Positions 11,289 through 23,214 of a stretch of DNA of 64,000 bases are shown in pieces. The stretch's first letter is position 1. The number at the start of each line of letters is the position of its first letter. The stretch is taken from NCBI RefSeq assembly GCF_958298935.1, contig NC_084923.1, forward strand, positions 30,162,501 through 30,226,500. Direction: 5' to 3'. The notes beneath the pieces are model-generated. The model had not been told where the DNA came from, made no database searches, and saw only the letters and a program-made list of their open reading frames with translations. The position numbers and the translations under genes are program-made. This DNA is from Phragmites australis. Lineage: Eukaryota > Streptophyta > Magnoliopsida > Poales > Poaceae.

Positions 11289-13367
11289 TCAAGCTTTTTG
11301 TTTAGGTACCCAACCAAGTTTGGTACCTTTCATGTGAGACACAAGAGATTTGGGCACCCAAATTTGCCTAGGAAGTTTTCCCTTAGCTTGAGTTCCAATG
11401 AATTTTGCCATGATTTTACCACTCTTAAGCTTGTGCAATAGAAAATGATGATCATTAAATGTGGACTTGTATTTAGAAGGCAAAATAGGAAGAGGTTTAG
11501 TAGGAATTGGACACTCCCTTGTGTGGTGTCCGGTGACTTGCCAATGTTGGCAATATGAACCAACTTCCTTGATGAAACAATTCTTGATTTTCGGTGTCTT
11601 TATAACCCTTTTTACCGGGTTGGGGAAGCATTCAAGTCCTTTCTTGTTGTAGTATAAAGCATTCTTCATGAGGATTTCCTTGTGCTTGTACTCCCCCTTA
11701 GTCAACCGGGCCACACAAGATTTGAGACTTGCAATCTCACTTTCAAGCTCTTGCTCCCTTGCATGGTTAGTCTTAGAGGATGATGTAACATCACACGGTA
11801 TATCAAAAAGATCATCACAAGAGGTAGATGAATTGACCTTAACTACATCAATATCAACCAATTCATTCAAGCTATGATCAATGGCATCATAGGCATACTC
11901 AAGTTCTTGGTGTTTGTACATTAAGCCATCATGCTCAAGTTTTAGCTTATAGTTACTGGCTTTGAGAGACTTGTTAGATTCAACTACTTCATCATATTTT
12001 TCAAGCAAATTATTGTATTTAGTGAGCAACTCATCATGACTAGAGCTAAGCATGGAATTAGCATTTTCAAGTGACTTGATTTTAGCCTTTTGCCTTTTGA
12101 TAATAGTAGCATAGTCATTCATTAGCTTAGATAGATCATTAGGAGAAAGACCATCATCATCACTATGATCTTCCTCACTATTCACCTTGTTGTTACCTTT
12201 TGCCATGAGGCACATAGGTGGTGGAGGTAGAGGTGGATCATCATTGACGATTGCGAGACCCGTGAAGTTGTTGTCATCATTATCACTTGAGTCATCACTT
12301 GAGCTCTCACCGGAGACCCATTCACCAACAATGTACGCCTTACGTCCTCCACCTCTCTTGTTAAAGAGCTTCTTCTCCTTCTTGTCTTGATCCTTCTTAT
12401 TGTGCTTGTCCTCATCCTCACTTGCATCAAGCTTCTTGGACTTGTTCTTGTTTCTCTTGTCAGGATGAGGGCAATCATATGATATGTGACCAAGATTACC
12501 ACAATTGTAGCACTTCTTGTCTCCACCACCGAACTTGTCAAATTTCTTTGGGCGAAATTTGTTCTTCTTGGGATCATAGTTGTAGCCCTTCTTTTGAAAC
12601 TTAGAGATCATCCTTGTGGTTCTTCTCATGAGAAGAGCAAGCTCGGTGTCGGAGTCATCATCATCATCTTCATCATTATCGTCATCTTCATCACTTTCAC
12701 TTGATGATGGAAGCTTCATCTTCTTCTTGTTGTTGTCAACCATCTTTGCTTTGAGAGCAAGGTTTTTCTTGGATGAAGACTCATGATCTCCAAACAAGAA
12801 CATCTCATGAGCACATATCTTTCCCACGGCATCGGTGATGGTCATGTCATTGATGTCCCTTTCATGAAGAAGAGATATGACAATATTGTATTGTGGCTTG
12901 GGAAGCACCATCAAGATCCTACGAATAATGTCTCGATCGGACAATTGAGTGAGTTCAAGGGAATTGATTTCTTCCACAAGCATGTTCATACGAGAATACA
13001 TGTCATTGCATAATTCATTTGGAAACATCTTGAATTGATTTAGAGCATTCATAAGCACATGATATCTTTCCTCACGAATTCTCCTAGATCCCTCATGAAT
13101 TTCACAAAGATCAACCCAAATGTCATGAGCGAATTCCTTGCTTCTAACTATAGAGAAAACTTCTTCACTAATTCCATCAAATATAGCATTCTTAGCCTTA
13201 GCATTCCACCTAACTTCTTGTTCGGTAAAAGGTTGATCAAATCCAACAGAGGTTGCTTGCCAACACTCAAGGGAAATAGCCTCAAGATAGCTCGCCATGC
13301 GAACTTTCCAATAGGCAAAGTTCTTTCCCTCGAACCTTGGCACGCTACTTCCGCTCCCCGGAGCCAT
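11289..13367 (-). CDS. Copia B gag polyprotein (692 aa, open)
   Basis: Nucleocapsid protein of a Sirevirus-like element, free of stops over 692 codons. The N-terminus has the Copia gag start FEGKNFAYWKVRMASYLEA (residues ~13-31), followed by the UBN2 domain with IWVDLCEIHEGSRRIREER and a C-terminal ILMVLPKPQYN. An acidic Ser/Asp/Glu tract (~220-245) precedes a single zinc knuckle CYNCGNLGHISYDC (C-X2-C-X4-H-X4-C, ~285-298). Lys-rich segments and a long heptad-like region (~410-515) follow, then a His/Cys-rich segment with CQHWQVTGHHTREC (~609-622) that could be a second, unusual zinc-binding site. The ATG at 13365-13367 lies 35 bp from the primer site. The open frame suggests that Copia B is younger than Copia A, or that decay has simply missed gag. 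Confidence 0.9.
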   Translation of the reverse strand: MAPGSGSSVPRFEGKNFAYWKVRMASYLEAISLECWQATSVGFDQPFTEQEVRWNAKAKNAIFDGISEEVFSIVRSKEFAHDIWVDLCEIHEGSRRIREERYHVLMNALNQFKMFPNELCNDMYSRMNMLVEEINSLELTQLSDRDIIRRILMVLPKPQYNIVISLLHERDINDMTITDAVGKICAHEMFLFGDHESSSKKNLALKAKMVDNNKKKMKLPSSSESDEDDDNDEDDDDDSDTELALLMRRTTRMISKFQKKGYNYDPKKNKFRPKKFDKFGGGDKKCYNCGNLGHISYDCPHPDKRNKNKSKKLDASEDEDKHNKKDQDKKEKKLFNKRGGGRKAYIVGEWVSGESSSDDSSDNDDNNFTGLAIVNDDPPLPPPPMCLMAKGNNKVNSEEDHSDDDGLSPNDLSKLMNDYATIIKRQKAKIKSLENANSMLSSSHDELLTKYNNLLEKYDEVVESNKSLKASNYKLKLEHDGLMYKHQELEYAYDAIDHSLNELVDIDVVKVNSSTSCDDLFDIPCDVTSSSKTNHAREQELESEIASLKSCVARLTKGEYKHKEILMKNALYYNKKGLECFPNPVKRVIKTPKIKNCFIKEVGSYCQHWQVTGHHTRECPIPTKPLPILPSKYKSTFNDHHFLLHKLKSGKIMAKFIGTQAKGKLPRQIWVPKSLVSHMKGTKLGWVPKQKA

Positions 13368-13400
13368 TTCTCAAGGATTTTAAGCCTATAAAGAGAATGA

Positions 13401-13413
13401 GGCTCTGATACCA
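13401..13413 (-). other. primer binding site of Copia B
   Basis: The minus strand reads TGGTATCAGAGCC, matching the initiator tRNA-Met 3' end used by plant Copia elements. It lies 2 bp inside the LTR. Confidence 0.9.
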
Positions 13414-13415
13414 AT

Positions 13416-14975
13416 TGAAAGGATCGAATGGCCCAAGAGGGGGGGTGAATTGGGCGCTAATTAAAACTTCTACCGCTTAAACAAATAAAACCTTAGCCTA
13501 GACAAAGAGAATGCGATTACGTGATTTAAACTAGGACAAGGCAACTAAATAAGCAAAATAACCAAGAGAGAGAATTTTAAAGAAGGACGCGCAATAGCAA
13601 AGATACTCAAAGTAAAATGCGGGAAAGTAAATAGTTGGAGAAGAGAACACCGATTTTTTCCCGAGGTTTCGAAAAGTTGGCACTTCCCCCTAGTCCTCGT
13701 TGGAGCATCCACCAAGGATGTAGCTCCCCCTTGAGTCACCAAGACTCAAGTGCTCACTTTTGATTGCCCATTCTCCATCTCCGGATTGGCGGGCATCAAA
13801 CCAAGTACATCATCTCTTCCCGGGGCTCCCACAAGTCCTCCAAGAGCTCACCGAGAAAACCTCCGATCACCAAGACCGTCTAGGTGTTGCCAACCACCAA
13901 AGGTAACAAGCCTCAAGCTTCACTTGACAAAGACCAAGCCTAGACAACAGCTAGATGCACACTTGTTGCTCTTCAACCACATAAAGAAGTCCCTAATCTT
14001 CAACTAAGAACTTAGAATTGACACAAGTGCTCTCTCTCTTGCTTCTAAATGACGCATCAAGTGTATCAGGGTCGCAAGAGATGCTGAGAGGTCCAAATGG
14101 GTGGGTATTTATAGGCAAAGGATCGAAAATTAGCCGTTGCCAAACAACCCAGAACTTTTTCTTAATGCCGGAAGGTCCGGTGTGAATAACACGCTTCACA
14201 TCGAAATATCCGGTGCTAATACTTCTGACAAAATAGCCGTTAAACCTCCGGTGATTAATCCGGACTTACGGCGGATCATTCGGCGCATTGAAATGGGCCA
14301 GATGATAGTTTGCAACCTCTCTGTATAAATTCATCCGGTGATTACTCTTTGCTACGCCGGACCATCCGGTGAGTAGAGTTAATTCTAGACTTCACTGCTT
14401 TCTATTTCTCCGGTGTTCTCACCTGTTGAACGCCGGACTATCCGGTGTGGTCTTCAACAATTTTTCAAGTCAAAACTCTTAGGAATTTGCTCCGGTGAAC
14501 TCACTCTTGATACAGAGGATCATCCGGTGAATTAAAATTTCGCTGAATTTATCTATTTCAAAACCATTTTGAGTTCTACCTTCTAGATTCGGAGCCAAAA
14601 GCTTTTTGAGGTTAACCTAGCAATAGAAAGTCACAAGTGTGCATCGACTATGTCTAGACTCACCTAGGTCAAGCTACAACTCTTAACCCCTCTTTATAGT
14701 ACGGTCAAAAGACTAAATAGAAATAGAACCTATACTACTCTAAGTGTCCTTCATCTCCTTGTGACACTTAGAACTAGAAGATCCTTATCCTTCAAGTTCC
14801 GGTCCTTTGATCGTCCATATAAGCTTTTTAACGGGCAAGAGTATCAAGACATCATTATCAAATAAGTTTTTCTTTATCCTTTACACTGCTCAAAAGCTCA
14901 AACGTTAGTCACAATGATATGGTTGTCATTAATCACCGAAACTCTTACCTCTTTCTTAGGGGCCTAGATGCTACA
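13416..14975 (-). repeat. Copia B 5' LTR
   Basis: The plus strand begins TGAAAGGATCGAATGGCC and ends GATGCTACA, typical of grass Sirevirus LTRs; the block before the end (14915-14975, gttgtcattaatcaccgaa) is characteristic. A TATA motif for minus-strand transcription is at 14106-14113. The middle (14165-14530) is rich in dispersed 'ccggtg' and 'gccggaccatccggtg' motifs in both orientations. The partner 3' LTR is not in the window, so age cannot be estimated. Confidence 0.85.
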
Positions 14976-15400
14976 CCAGAGCCGAGGTTAGTTCAACTCA
15001 TAAGAACCTGAAAAAGCTCTACGCACAATTTGGTCCATTGGAATCAAGCTAGCTTCACTAAACAAGAACAATTCATGATTGTAGGAATATAAGCAAGGAA
15101 GATTCTTATGTATAGTAAATTTTATTATAAGCAAGACCAACTGGTTTACATCAATGATCTCATTACCTTAATTCCTAAGAACTAAGAAGAGCAACTCATA
15201 GTGAAATGTTTTTGGTCAATTTCTTTTTTATGGTTCGATGTACTACAATGCAATAGCTGAAAGTACATTACAGCACGAAGCTGAGCCATCTCAACTCGGG
15301 CAACATAGCACAAGGCAACACGCTCGACAACACGGCACGAAGGCCGGTGGAACACACCTCAACGATCGCCACAGAGAGGATGATTTCATAGGACTCACTG
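14976..15400. other. unassigned stretch between Copia B and the CACTA region
   Basis: No coding frame, terminus or repeat is recognised. The stretch may be the target of Copia B or the eroded left arm of CACTA-1. Confidence 0.4.
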
Positions 15401-15404
15401 AACT

Positions 15405-15605
15405 AACTGGAGGAGCCACCGAGGAGGGAGTCGCCGGGGAGGGATGATGGTCGCCGGGGAGGGAGGATGTTCGTCGGGGAGGAGTTGTCAGGGAGGGAGT
15501 CTCCAGGGAGGGAGGAGTGCCGTTGGGGAGGAGTCGCCTGGGAGGATGGCTGTCGGGGAGGAGGGTCGTCGGGGAGGAGTCACTGGGGAGGAGTCGTCGG
15601 GGAAG
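15405..15605. repeat. GC-rich minisatellite, unit about 15-18 bp (gtcg(c/t)cggggaggg-like)
   Basis: A dozen imperfect copies of 'gtcgtcggggaggag' and variants run in tandem. The sequence is strongly purine-biased on the plus strand. It borders the CACTA-1 subterminal repeats and may lie inside that element. Open frames across it are translations of the repeat, not genes. Confidence 0.8.
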
Positions 15606-15694
15606 TCACAGGTGACGGCTAGGGTTTAGGTCATCAGGGAGGAGAGGAGAGCAGGCGGCTAGGGTGGTTAGGACTTGGTGGTGTCGAGGAGAAC

Positions 15695-15845
15695 GAAACG
15701 GTATTTATAGCCGCATTAGTACAGACGGCTTATAACTCCGAGCCATCTATACTAATATTATTAGTACAGATAACTTTTTATTAAAAGCTGTCTATACAAA
15801 TAGTACAGATGGCTTTTAGTAAAGAACCATCTGTACTATTGATTA
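15695..15845. repeat. CACTA-1 left subterminal repeats
   Basis: Four copies in about 150 bp of a 'tagtacaga(c/t)ggct' motif, in both orientations, separated by AT-rich spacers. In CACTA elements such arrays are binding sites for the transposase accessory protein. The same motif recurs at 23215-23600. Confidence 0.75.
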
Positions 15846-16119
15846 GACAAATCATTAAAACTTGTAAAATTCATAAATAATCCATAAAAACTCCAAATGA
15901 GAAGAAATTTGTATGTAAATTTATGATTAAATCTGTACTATCACATAGTGTACATAGGTATCATTAAACCTAAATATTAAATTGAACTAAGACTAGCAAA
16001 ATTCATAACTAATTTATACAAACTGCAAATTAATGAGACGAAATTTTTAAGTAAATTCATAACTAATTCATTTTTTACATTTATATTACAATATATAGGT
16101 ACATAACAATTGAGCAACA

Positions 16120-19100
16120 TCATACAACTTTAACAATCAGCCCTTCTTGATGATCGATGCGCAGATTGCAAGCGGCCATAGATGGAAGTTGTTCTTCGTT
16201 AAGGGCGATGCCATCTCCAAGAGGGTACCCATCAAGTTGATTGTACTCTTCTTCGTCCACGATATTCTCAACTCCCACAATCCTTCTTTTTCCCTGAAGG
16301 ACTACGTGAAGCTTTGGATGGGTCTTGAACATAAAAGACTTGGACAACTTGCTTGGCAAATACAAATGGTTCGTCTTTGTATGCGATACGTTCGAGATCG
16401 ACAATAGTCATTCCGCACTTGTCTACCTTAACACTTGAGAGTGCGATCCAACGACACCGAAAGAGGTGGACCTTGAAACGTACATAGCCGAGTTCCCAAA
16501 TCTCCTCTATGTACCCATAGTACGCACAGACCCTACGTTTATCCTGAAAGGTATCTATGCGCACACCGCTATTCTGTACCATGCTCTTACTATCCCGTGC
16601 TCTATTATAAAAGGTGTACTGTTTATGTCATATGCTTCAAATGTCACGACTGTGTGACTTGGCCATTGTGCCAACTAGCCAATATTGTCCTCTATTGAAC
16701 TATTATTACTGAATCACGCTATGAACCAGTTGTTGAAGCTGCGGTTGTGCTGTTTTGTGATCTAAGCCTCTGTATGGCCAGGATTCTCTCTGCGTAGCAT
16801 GTCCTTATGCATGTCGATATGCGGGGATATTTCTGTCATGTGTTGCAAGACTGTGAAATGGGCTTTACATAACATGGCAAAGTTAGTAATGATTGATTTC
16901 CTACCTATGGTCCCCTTCCCATCCAGTCTCCCCTCACGGGGAGACATGGGCACACCAATTGGTATCAGCTGCTCCATGTTATCGATACAGAACTCGACTA
17001 CCTATTCGGTTGTGGAACCTTGGACGATGCTGCCCTCCGGACGAGATCGATTCCATACATACTGTGACACCCGATTTTAACGGCCAAAACCAAGTGCGGC
17101 TTATGTATGCCCAGGAAGTTTAACACACATAAGGACGTCATAGGTGAAGTAACAAAAGCAACACTTTATTTAATTCAACGTTCACTTCTTACAATAAAAG
17201 ACTTCACCTAAGCAACCTCAAAAATAACCTAAACGACATCATCTAAACGACACGCACCGACTGGAAGATACGCTCCTTAGAACACCAGGTCGTCGTCTTG
17301 GAAATCCTCAAAGTCTTCCACTGAGCAGCATATGTTTGTAGGAGAAAGCAAGGGTGAGCACATAATGTACTCAGCAAGTGTGGGAAAATAATGACATGCA
17401 GGCTTATATCAAGAATAGGCTGACACAAGGCAATATTTGCGTAAATGCGAGTAATGAAAACACATTTGGACTCAAAAGCATTAGACAAGTATTAAATGAA
17501 TGTAACTCAACAATCCATCATCTAGCAAAAAGTTTCCCCACCCTGCATACCACAACCGTCCAGTACTCCCTGTACTAAAACCAAAACCACACCATCTAGT
17601 ACTCCCTGTACCAGAACCAAAACCATCCACCCTCTAATCATGTGAGGATCCAAGTCTCTTATATCCGTGAGCACGGCTATTATAACAGTTTTACACTCTG
17701 CAGAGGTTGTCCAGCTTTACCCACGAGTTAGTGAATTCCATGTTGCCGTGTTTGCAAGACACTTAACACACGCCAGTGGTGTGCCGCCAAGAATCACCGT
17801 ATGACACTTTCCACTAACCAGAGACTAATCCAGTGTGTGTCTGCCCACTACGCAAGCAAAGCTCCTACCCAGAAGCCCCCTTTTGTGCTGAACCAACGCA
17901 CACGGGACAGACTCTAATCGGTATGTCACGCCTTACCCATATCAGCCTCGTGGTTGGTACGTTACTTCTTGGGTTATCGCTCCACGAACCGGTCCTTACT
18001 TAGGTTACTTGAGCAAACACTAATCCAACGTCATAACCATGACAACTATCACCAACATCCCTATGCTCAAGACCTAAGGTTCCATGTTGCTAAATCATCA
18101 TCATATTAACCATTATTACTGCATATGTTCATTAGTCAAAATTATGACACTTCCCAACATCCCAAAAGCATGGATAAGCAATCTTCCCACAAAGACACCT
18201 AACCATAAACCATCTAGGTTCCAAGGGATGATAAGGGAATATCTAGGGAAAACCCTAACATAGGTGACTACCCATCATATTGACACTGCATGCAATTTTT
18301 TGTAAAACAAAACATTTAAAACATAGGTTCAATATGATCAAGGACACTTGCCTTCTCCTTGCTGCTGCTCAGTGTATTCTTGCTCCTGGTCTTGATGTTC
18401 TTCAAATTGATCCGGGATGTTGTCGACTAATCGCACAATAACCGGCAAACAAACAAACAAGATACACTAAGAACAGAGCACAAAACAAAAGAACAACGAG
18501 ATAAAACTAGCTAAAAAGAAAGAGCACTGAAAAACGAATCCTTCGGCACAAGAATCGCTTAAATCGGAGCTACGATGAAAAAGTTAGGGCTAAAACAAGT
18601 CTAGGGTTAAATCTGGAAAAAGAAAAGGGCTTATATTGAATTACCAGAAAGTTCAAGGACATTTTTGTAAAATAGAGGGACCTAAATGTAATTATGAAAA
18701 AGTATAGGGACCTAACTGCAAAAAGATAGGGCTCTTTTTGTTATTTTAGAAAAGTTCAGGGGCTAAATTGCAAAATTACCAATTAAAGGAATTATTAGAT
18801 TTATTTTTACACTGAAAAAGGCTTGAATTACTGACTGGGCTGCTCTGGCTGACGTGGCATGGTGACAGGGGTGACACATCAGCAGAGAGGTTGAGGTGGC
18901 AGCTAAGGTGGCTAGATGACATGGCATGGCTGCTGACTGGGTTAAGTGGCAACACGTGGCAGTCTCGGGTTTGTCAGCGAAGGGGTATAGATGGATCTAA
19001 TCTCGGCCATGGGCTTCGGATCCGACGACTGGGGAGGGTTCGGGCGGCCGGAGAGGAACGGGACGGCGGTGACCGAAGGGTTGCGGTGGCACTTTCGCCG

Positions 19101-22100
19101 GAGACAGGCGCTAACCTCGTCGCCGGCCTCGGAGCATGACGAGGAGCGGCGGAACACAACGAGAAGGGGACGGTGAACTCATTTTGGGGCTTACCGAAGG
19201 CGGCGCGGCATGGGAAGGCGGTCGGCGACGGAAGGGGGCGGCGGTTGCTTCGGGATCTCATCAGAGAAGGCTCTCCGGCGGCGCAGAGACCGAGGCGACA
19301 ACGGGAAAAGCTTCTGTGGTGGCAGGCACTCACGATGGTGGGCTCGGGATGCACTGCGAGGCTCTGGAACGGCGCGGCGGCGAGCTCGGTTGAAGCGGCG
19401 GCAATGGCGGCTCGGCAAGCTCTGAACTCGGCGTCTAAGGCTCGGGTTTTGGCGATTTCTGGTTGAGATGAGTTCGGGGAGGGAAGCTCTACTTATATAG
19501 GCAGCTCGGGACATCCAGGGCGTCGACGCAACGAGATCGACTCGGACACGACGGCGGAGAGTTATATCCGAGCTCGATTCCTTCGTTTAACCGCGAATTC
19601 CTTAGAGATATAGCCGGCTAGAGATAGAGGAGATCCCGGGGATTCAATTTGGCTTCTTTCTAGAAGCTCTCGGATTCGGGTTGTGTTCGGATTTGAACGG
19701 GAGGGGGCAGCCAGCGCGTACTCGTGATCGAGTCGGAATCCGACTGAAGGAAGGAGAAAGGCCTGACATGCGGGACCCGCATGTCGGTGGCTCGGGTGAG
19801 GCTGCTTGGCGCGTGGGCCAGCACGTGGAGGTGGCGAGGCAGGGAGGCGGCCCGGGTGGGAGAGGAGGCCGGGGGCGACGGCTGGACCGAGGCCGAAAAG
19901 GAACTGGGCCGGAAAAAGGAAAATCCAGCCCACGAAGAGTTTAATCCTTTTTCTTTTTCCTTTAAATTCAAATCCAAATTCAAATTCAAAATCCAGTCAA
20001 AAACTCTTCAAATAAATTCATCAAAAATCAAATAAAAATACTATTTGCCTAATTCAACATGAATGCAAAATAATCACTTATATCCTATGTCATTTATACC
20101 TTCTTTCATATAAAATAGGATTTTCTCTGTTTTAAAATATTTAAACTCATTTTGAACTTAGCAAATTTTGAGAAATTTTAGAAATGGAAAAATTAGGGTG
20201 TTACACATACTTCTTGAGAATTCCCATGTACCTCTCAAACGGGTACATCTGAGTACGAATACTGTGACGCATATCTTTATCTCTCTCACGAGGTGAACGA
20301 TAACATGCACAATGATATCAAAAAATGACAGAGGAAAGTACATCTCAAGTTGACACAGTGTCTTCACCACATTGGCCTGTAAAACATCAAGTACTTCGAG
20401 ATCAATGACCTTATGAGAAATTGTGTTCAAGAAGTAACATAGCTTGGTGATTGTGTCTCGGAGATGGGTCGGCTGGATATTTTGGATTGCAACAGGAAGT
20501 ATCTGTGTCATTAACACATGGTAATCATGGGACTTCATGCCAACCAATTTCAAATCTTGCATCGAAACAAGTTTCGAGATGTTGGCGGAGTACCCGGAAG
20601 GAACTTTCACACCATGTAAGCACTGGCACAGTTCGGTTCTCTCGTCCTTTTTCAGATTACAGCAGGCTAGCGGAAGCCTTGTTCTACCTTTTTCAAAATC
20701 CGGAGATGCCAACTCAGGACTGATGTTCAAATCAACCAAGTCAAGCCTTGTGTTGAGACTGTCCTTCATCTTGCCTAGAATATTAAGTAAAAGACTAACC
20801 AAGCTTTCACACACGTTCTTCTCTACATGCATGATGTCAATGCAGTGGCGAACTTCAAGGTGCTTCCAATACGGTAGCTCCCACAATATCGATCTCTTCT
20901 TCCACATGCCACCGGTATCCTTAGATTTTTTTATTCCCCTTTCCAAACACAACATCGAGATCTTTAACCATATTATGCACCTCTTGACCACTGTAGTGCC
21001 TCAGACATAAATTTCTCTCCCTCGTTCCGTCGAATTGTTCCTTCATGTTGTGGTACAGGTGATACCTGTTAAGGAATCTACGGTGGCACATGAACACCGT
21101 TTTGCGTGAGTGGGGCAGCCACATACTCATGGTGCCATCTAAGCAATGAGGGCATGCCATGTCTACTTGTTTTCTCTGGCCCGAAAGGTTACGTAATGCA
21201 GGAAAATCATTGACCATGCAGAACAACAGGGTGCGTAGCGTGAAATTCTCCCTTTTATATGCATCCCATATTTGCGCCTCTTCGTTCCACAATATTTGTA
21301 GATCTTCCACTAATGGTCTTAGGTATACATCAATATCGTTCCCAGGTTGTTCTAGGCCTGGAATAAGCAGCGACATCATCAAGTACTTCCGCTTCATACA
21401 CAGCCAAGGAGGTAGGTTGTAAATACTGAGAACAACTAGCCAAGTGTTGTGTCTGCTGCTCATGTTCCCAAAAGGATTCATCCCATTCATGCTCAAAGCA
21501 AACCTTATATTCCTCGGTTCTGCACCAAAGTCATCGAAGATCATGTCGATGTTTCTCCATTGGGGAGAATCAGCAGGGTGCCTGAGCTTTCCATCTTGCT
21601 TGCGGCCCTCCGAGTGCCAGCGCAATAATTTACTCTTTCTGATTCACAAACAAACGTTTAAGACGCGGAATTATAGGCAGATATCACACCACCTTAGCAG
21701 GAATTCCTTTCTTCACCTCACCATCGTCTGATTGACTCTTACGCTTGTATCAAGATGCTTTGCACACTCGACATGAATGCAAGTCTGATAGATCTTTACG
21801 GTAGAGGATACAGTCATTTGGACATTCATGTATTCTTTCTACATCCATCCCCAATGCACAAACAACTTGCTTTGCTTCATATGTGCTTTTGGGTAGCTCG
21901 TTTCCATCTGGAAGCATGTCCGATAAGAGTTCTAATAGCGCCATGAAACTCTTGTCCGACCAACCATCGCTTTCTTTCAATTTAAGTAGTTCAAGAACAG
22001 ATGAGAACATTGTGTATTCTGGTTTGCATCCAGGGAACAACGGCTTCTCCGAGTCCTCAATCAAGCACATGAATTTGTTAAAGTCTCTCTGAGTACTCAA

Positions 22101-22502
22101 GTTCAAGTCTGCATCGCACAGCATCTGATCCAACATATCATCATTGCCTACAGCACCACAGTCATCATCATCTGCACCAAATTCCATGTCATCTTCTCTT
22201 CTTATGTAGACTTCGGGTTCTTCGACGATACCAATGTCTTCCTGTAACACATTATGCTCTTCACCATGTTTGATCCAGCACATGTAGTCTGGTTTGAAGC
22301 TCTTGATAGTCAAGTGCGCTTGGATCTGTAGGGCTACGTTCTGTCTAAGAAAGAATCTTTTGTTTCTATAATCACAACAAGGACAATATATAAATTCAAC
22401 ACTTTTCTCCAAATGACCCTCCTCGCCAGCTACCAGAAAAGTAATCACACCATCAAAGTACCCTTGGTTCGTACGTGAACCATGCATCCAGTCACGATCC
22501 AT
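16120..22502 (-). pseudogene. CACTA-1 transposase (tnp2-type), interrupted by a solo LTR
   Basis: Would bind and cut the CACTA ends. From 22502 downward: an N-terminal transposase-associated domain (MDRDWMHGS at 1-9, then a C-X2-C block YCPCCDYRNKRF); an acidic spacer; CPNDCILYRKDL...CRVC (~21780) with a TGA where the family has Arg; then the tnp2 core with DFGAEPRNIRFALSMNGMNP (~21500), SSRHNTWLVVLSIYNLPPWL and PGNDIDVYLRPLVEDL (~21330), and HCIDIMHVEKNVCESL (~20840). A DUF4218-like part (LVSMQDLKLVGMKSHDYHVL) ends at 20211. The homology resumes at 17057 (WNRSRPEGSI), then a DUF4216-like C-terminus (16120-16560). Lesions: a frameshift in an A7 run near 20930, other frameshifts, stops and the 3.1 kb insertion. 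Confidence 0.88.
17063..20205 (-). mobile_element. solo LTR of a Ty3-type element inside the CACTA-1 transposase (TSD CATAC)
   Basis: The plus strand starts TGTGACACCC and ends GGGTGTTACA, with an imperfect inverted terminal block. It is flanked by direct repeats CATAC at 17058-17062 and 20206-20210. Minus-strand transposase coding stops at one edge and resumes in register at the other. The 3143 bp contain no gag or pol. The TATA-like CTATATAAGT on the minus strand (19491-19500) and a start TGTAACACCC fit a minus-oriented LTR of the long chromovirus (Tekay-like) type. A solo LTR forms by recombination between the two LTRs of a full element. A GC-rich block (18960-19930) carries open frames on both strands, which I treat as base-composition shadows. 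Confidence 0.88.
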
Positions 22503-23214
22503 CTACAATGTACAAGTAAATTAATGTCAAATCAACCTAATAAAAGAGAGCAACCAAGCTTTTCGTCGAAAAAAATGAAGCTGCATGCATGAATGAACCG
22601 TACAAAAGACAATTAATTCGAAAATAATTAATGATTACTGTTATATTAATTATATACATGAATATCTAAAAATAAGGGCAAACATATATTATTTCAAAAC
22701 TTGTCGTTAAATACTATAGTTATGGATAATTTTATGTTTATATACCAAAAATCTAAAATTTATTTACAACAGCAGATTACAGCTAGTCATTAATAGTAAC
22801 ACATAATTAAACCTTCATCTATACTTTGAGTTTCATATATACATAGAATAACTAATATATTCTAGATCATTATGAAAAAAAATCTAAGCATGTATTTAGA
22901 TATAGTTGATCTCTCAAAACTAAATTAGAATACAAATCTACATCATTTAATAAATAGAATAAAACTATATATGTCATTATGGAAAAAATCTAGATCTAGA
23001 TCTAGATCTAGCTAGCTCTTAAAACCAAAATCTAGACTATCTAAACCAAAATAGAACATAATACTTACCTTGGAGTAACAAATGCCAATGAATCTTCAAG
23101 TTTTCACCAAAATCTAACAAATTCTTTTGTTAAAATCGCCATCTAACTCCAAAAGCTACGCATTGTTCTTCACTGTTCAGGCACTGCCATTCTACTTCGA
23201 TCCGGAGGTAGGGG
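22503..23214. other. AT-rich 5' region of CACTA-1
   Basis: About 700 bp upstream of the transposase start. It includes a short (tctaga) tandem at 22989-23012. No gene is seen. It probably holds the transposase promoter, but I cannot name a specific element. Confidence 0.5.

Larger units (their letters stand above)
10986..14975 (-). mobile_element. Copia B: 5' part of a Sirevirus-like Copia element
   Basis: The 5' LTR (13416-14975), primer site, complete gag and the start of pol are present on the minus strand. The rest of pol and the 3' LTR are absent from the window. Copia A is inserted at ~10985. If that were a simple insertion, the rest of Copia B pol should continue left of position 1229, but a LINE fragment lies there. 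The locus was therefore rearranged or truncated. Confidence 0.85.

Noticed and set aside
15055..15072. CACTAAACAAG as the left CACTA-1 terminus
   Set aside because: It does not match the right terminus CACTACTAAAAAA beyond the first five bases, and no matching 3 bp duplication is evident.
18891..20035. Cluster of overlapping ORFs on both strands
   Set aside because: They lie within the GC-rich part of the solo LTR at 17063-20205, show no motif and are open in several frames at once.
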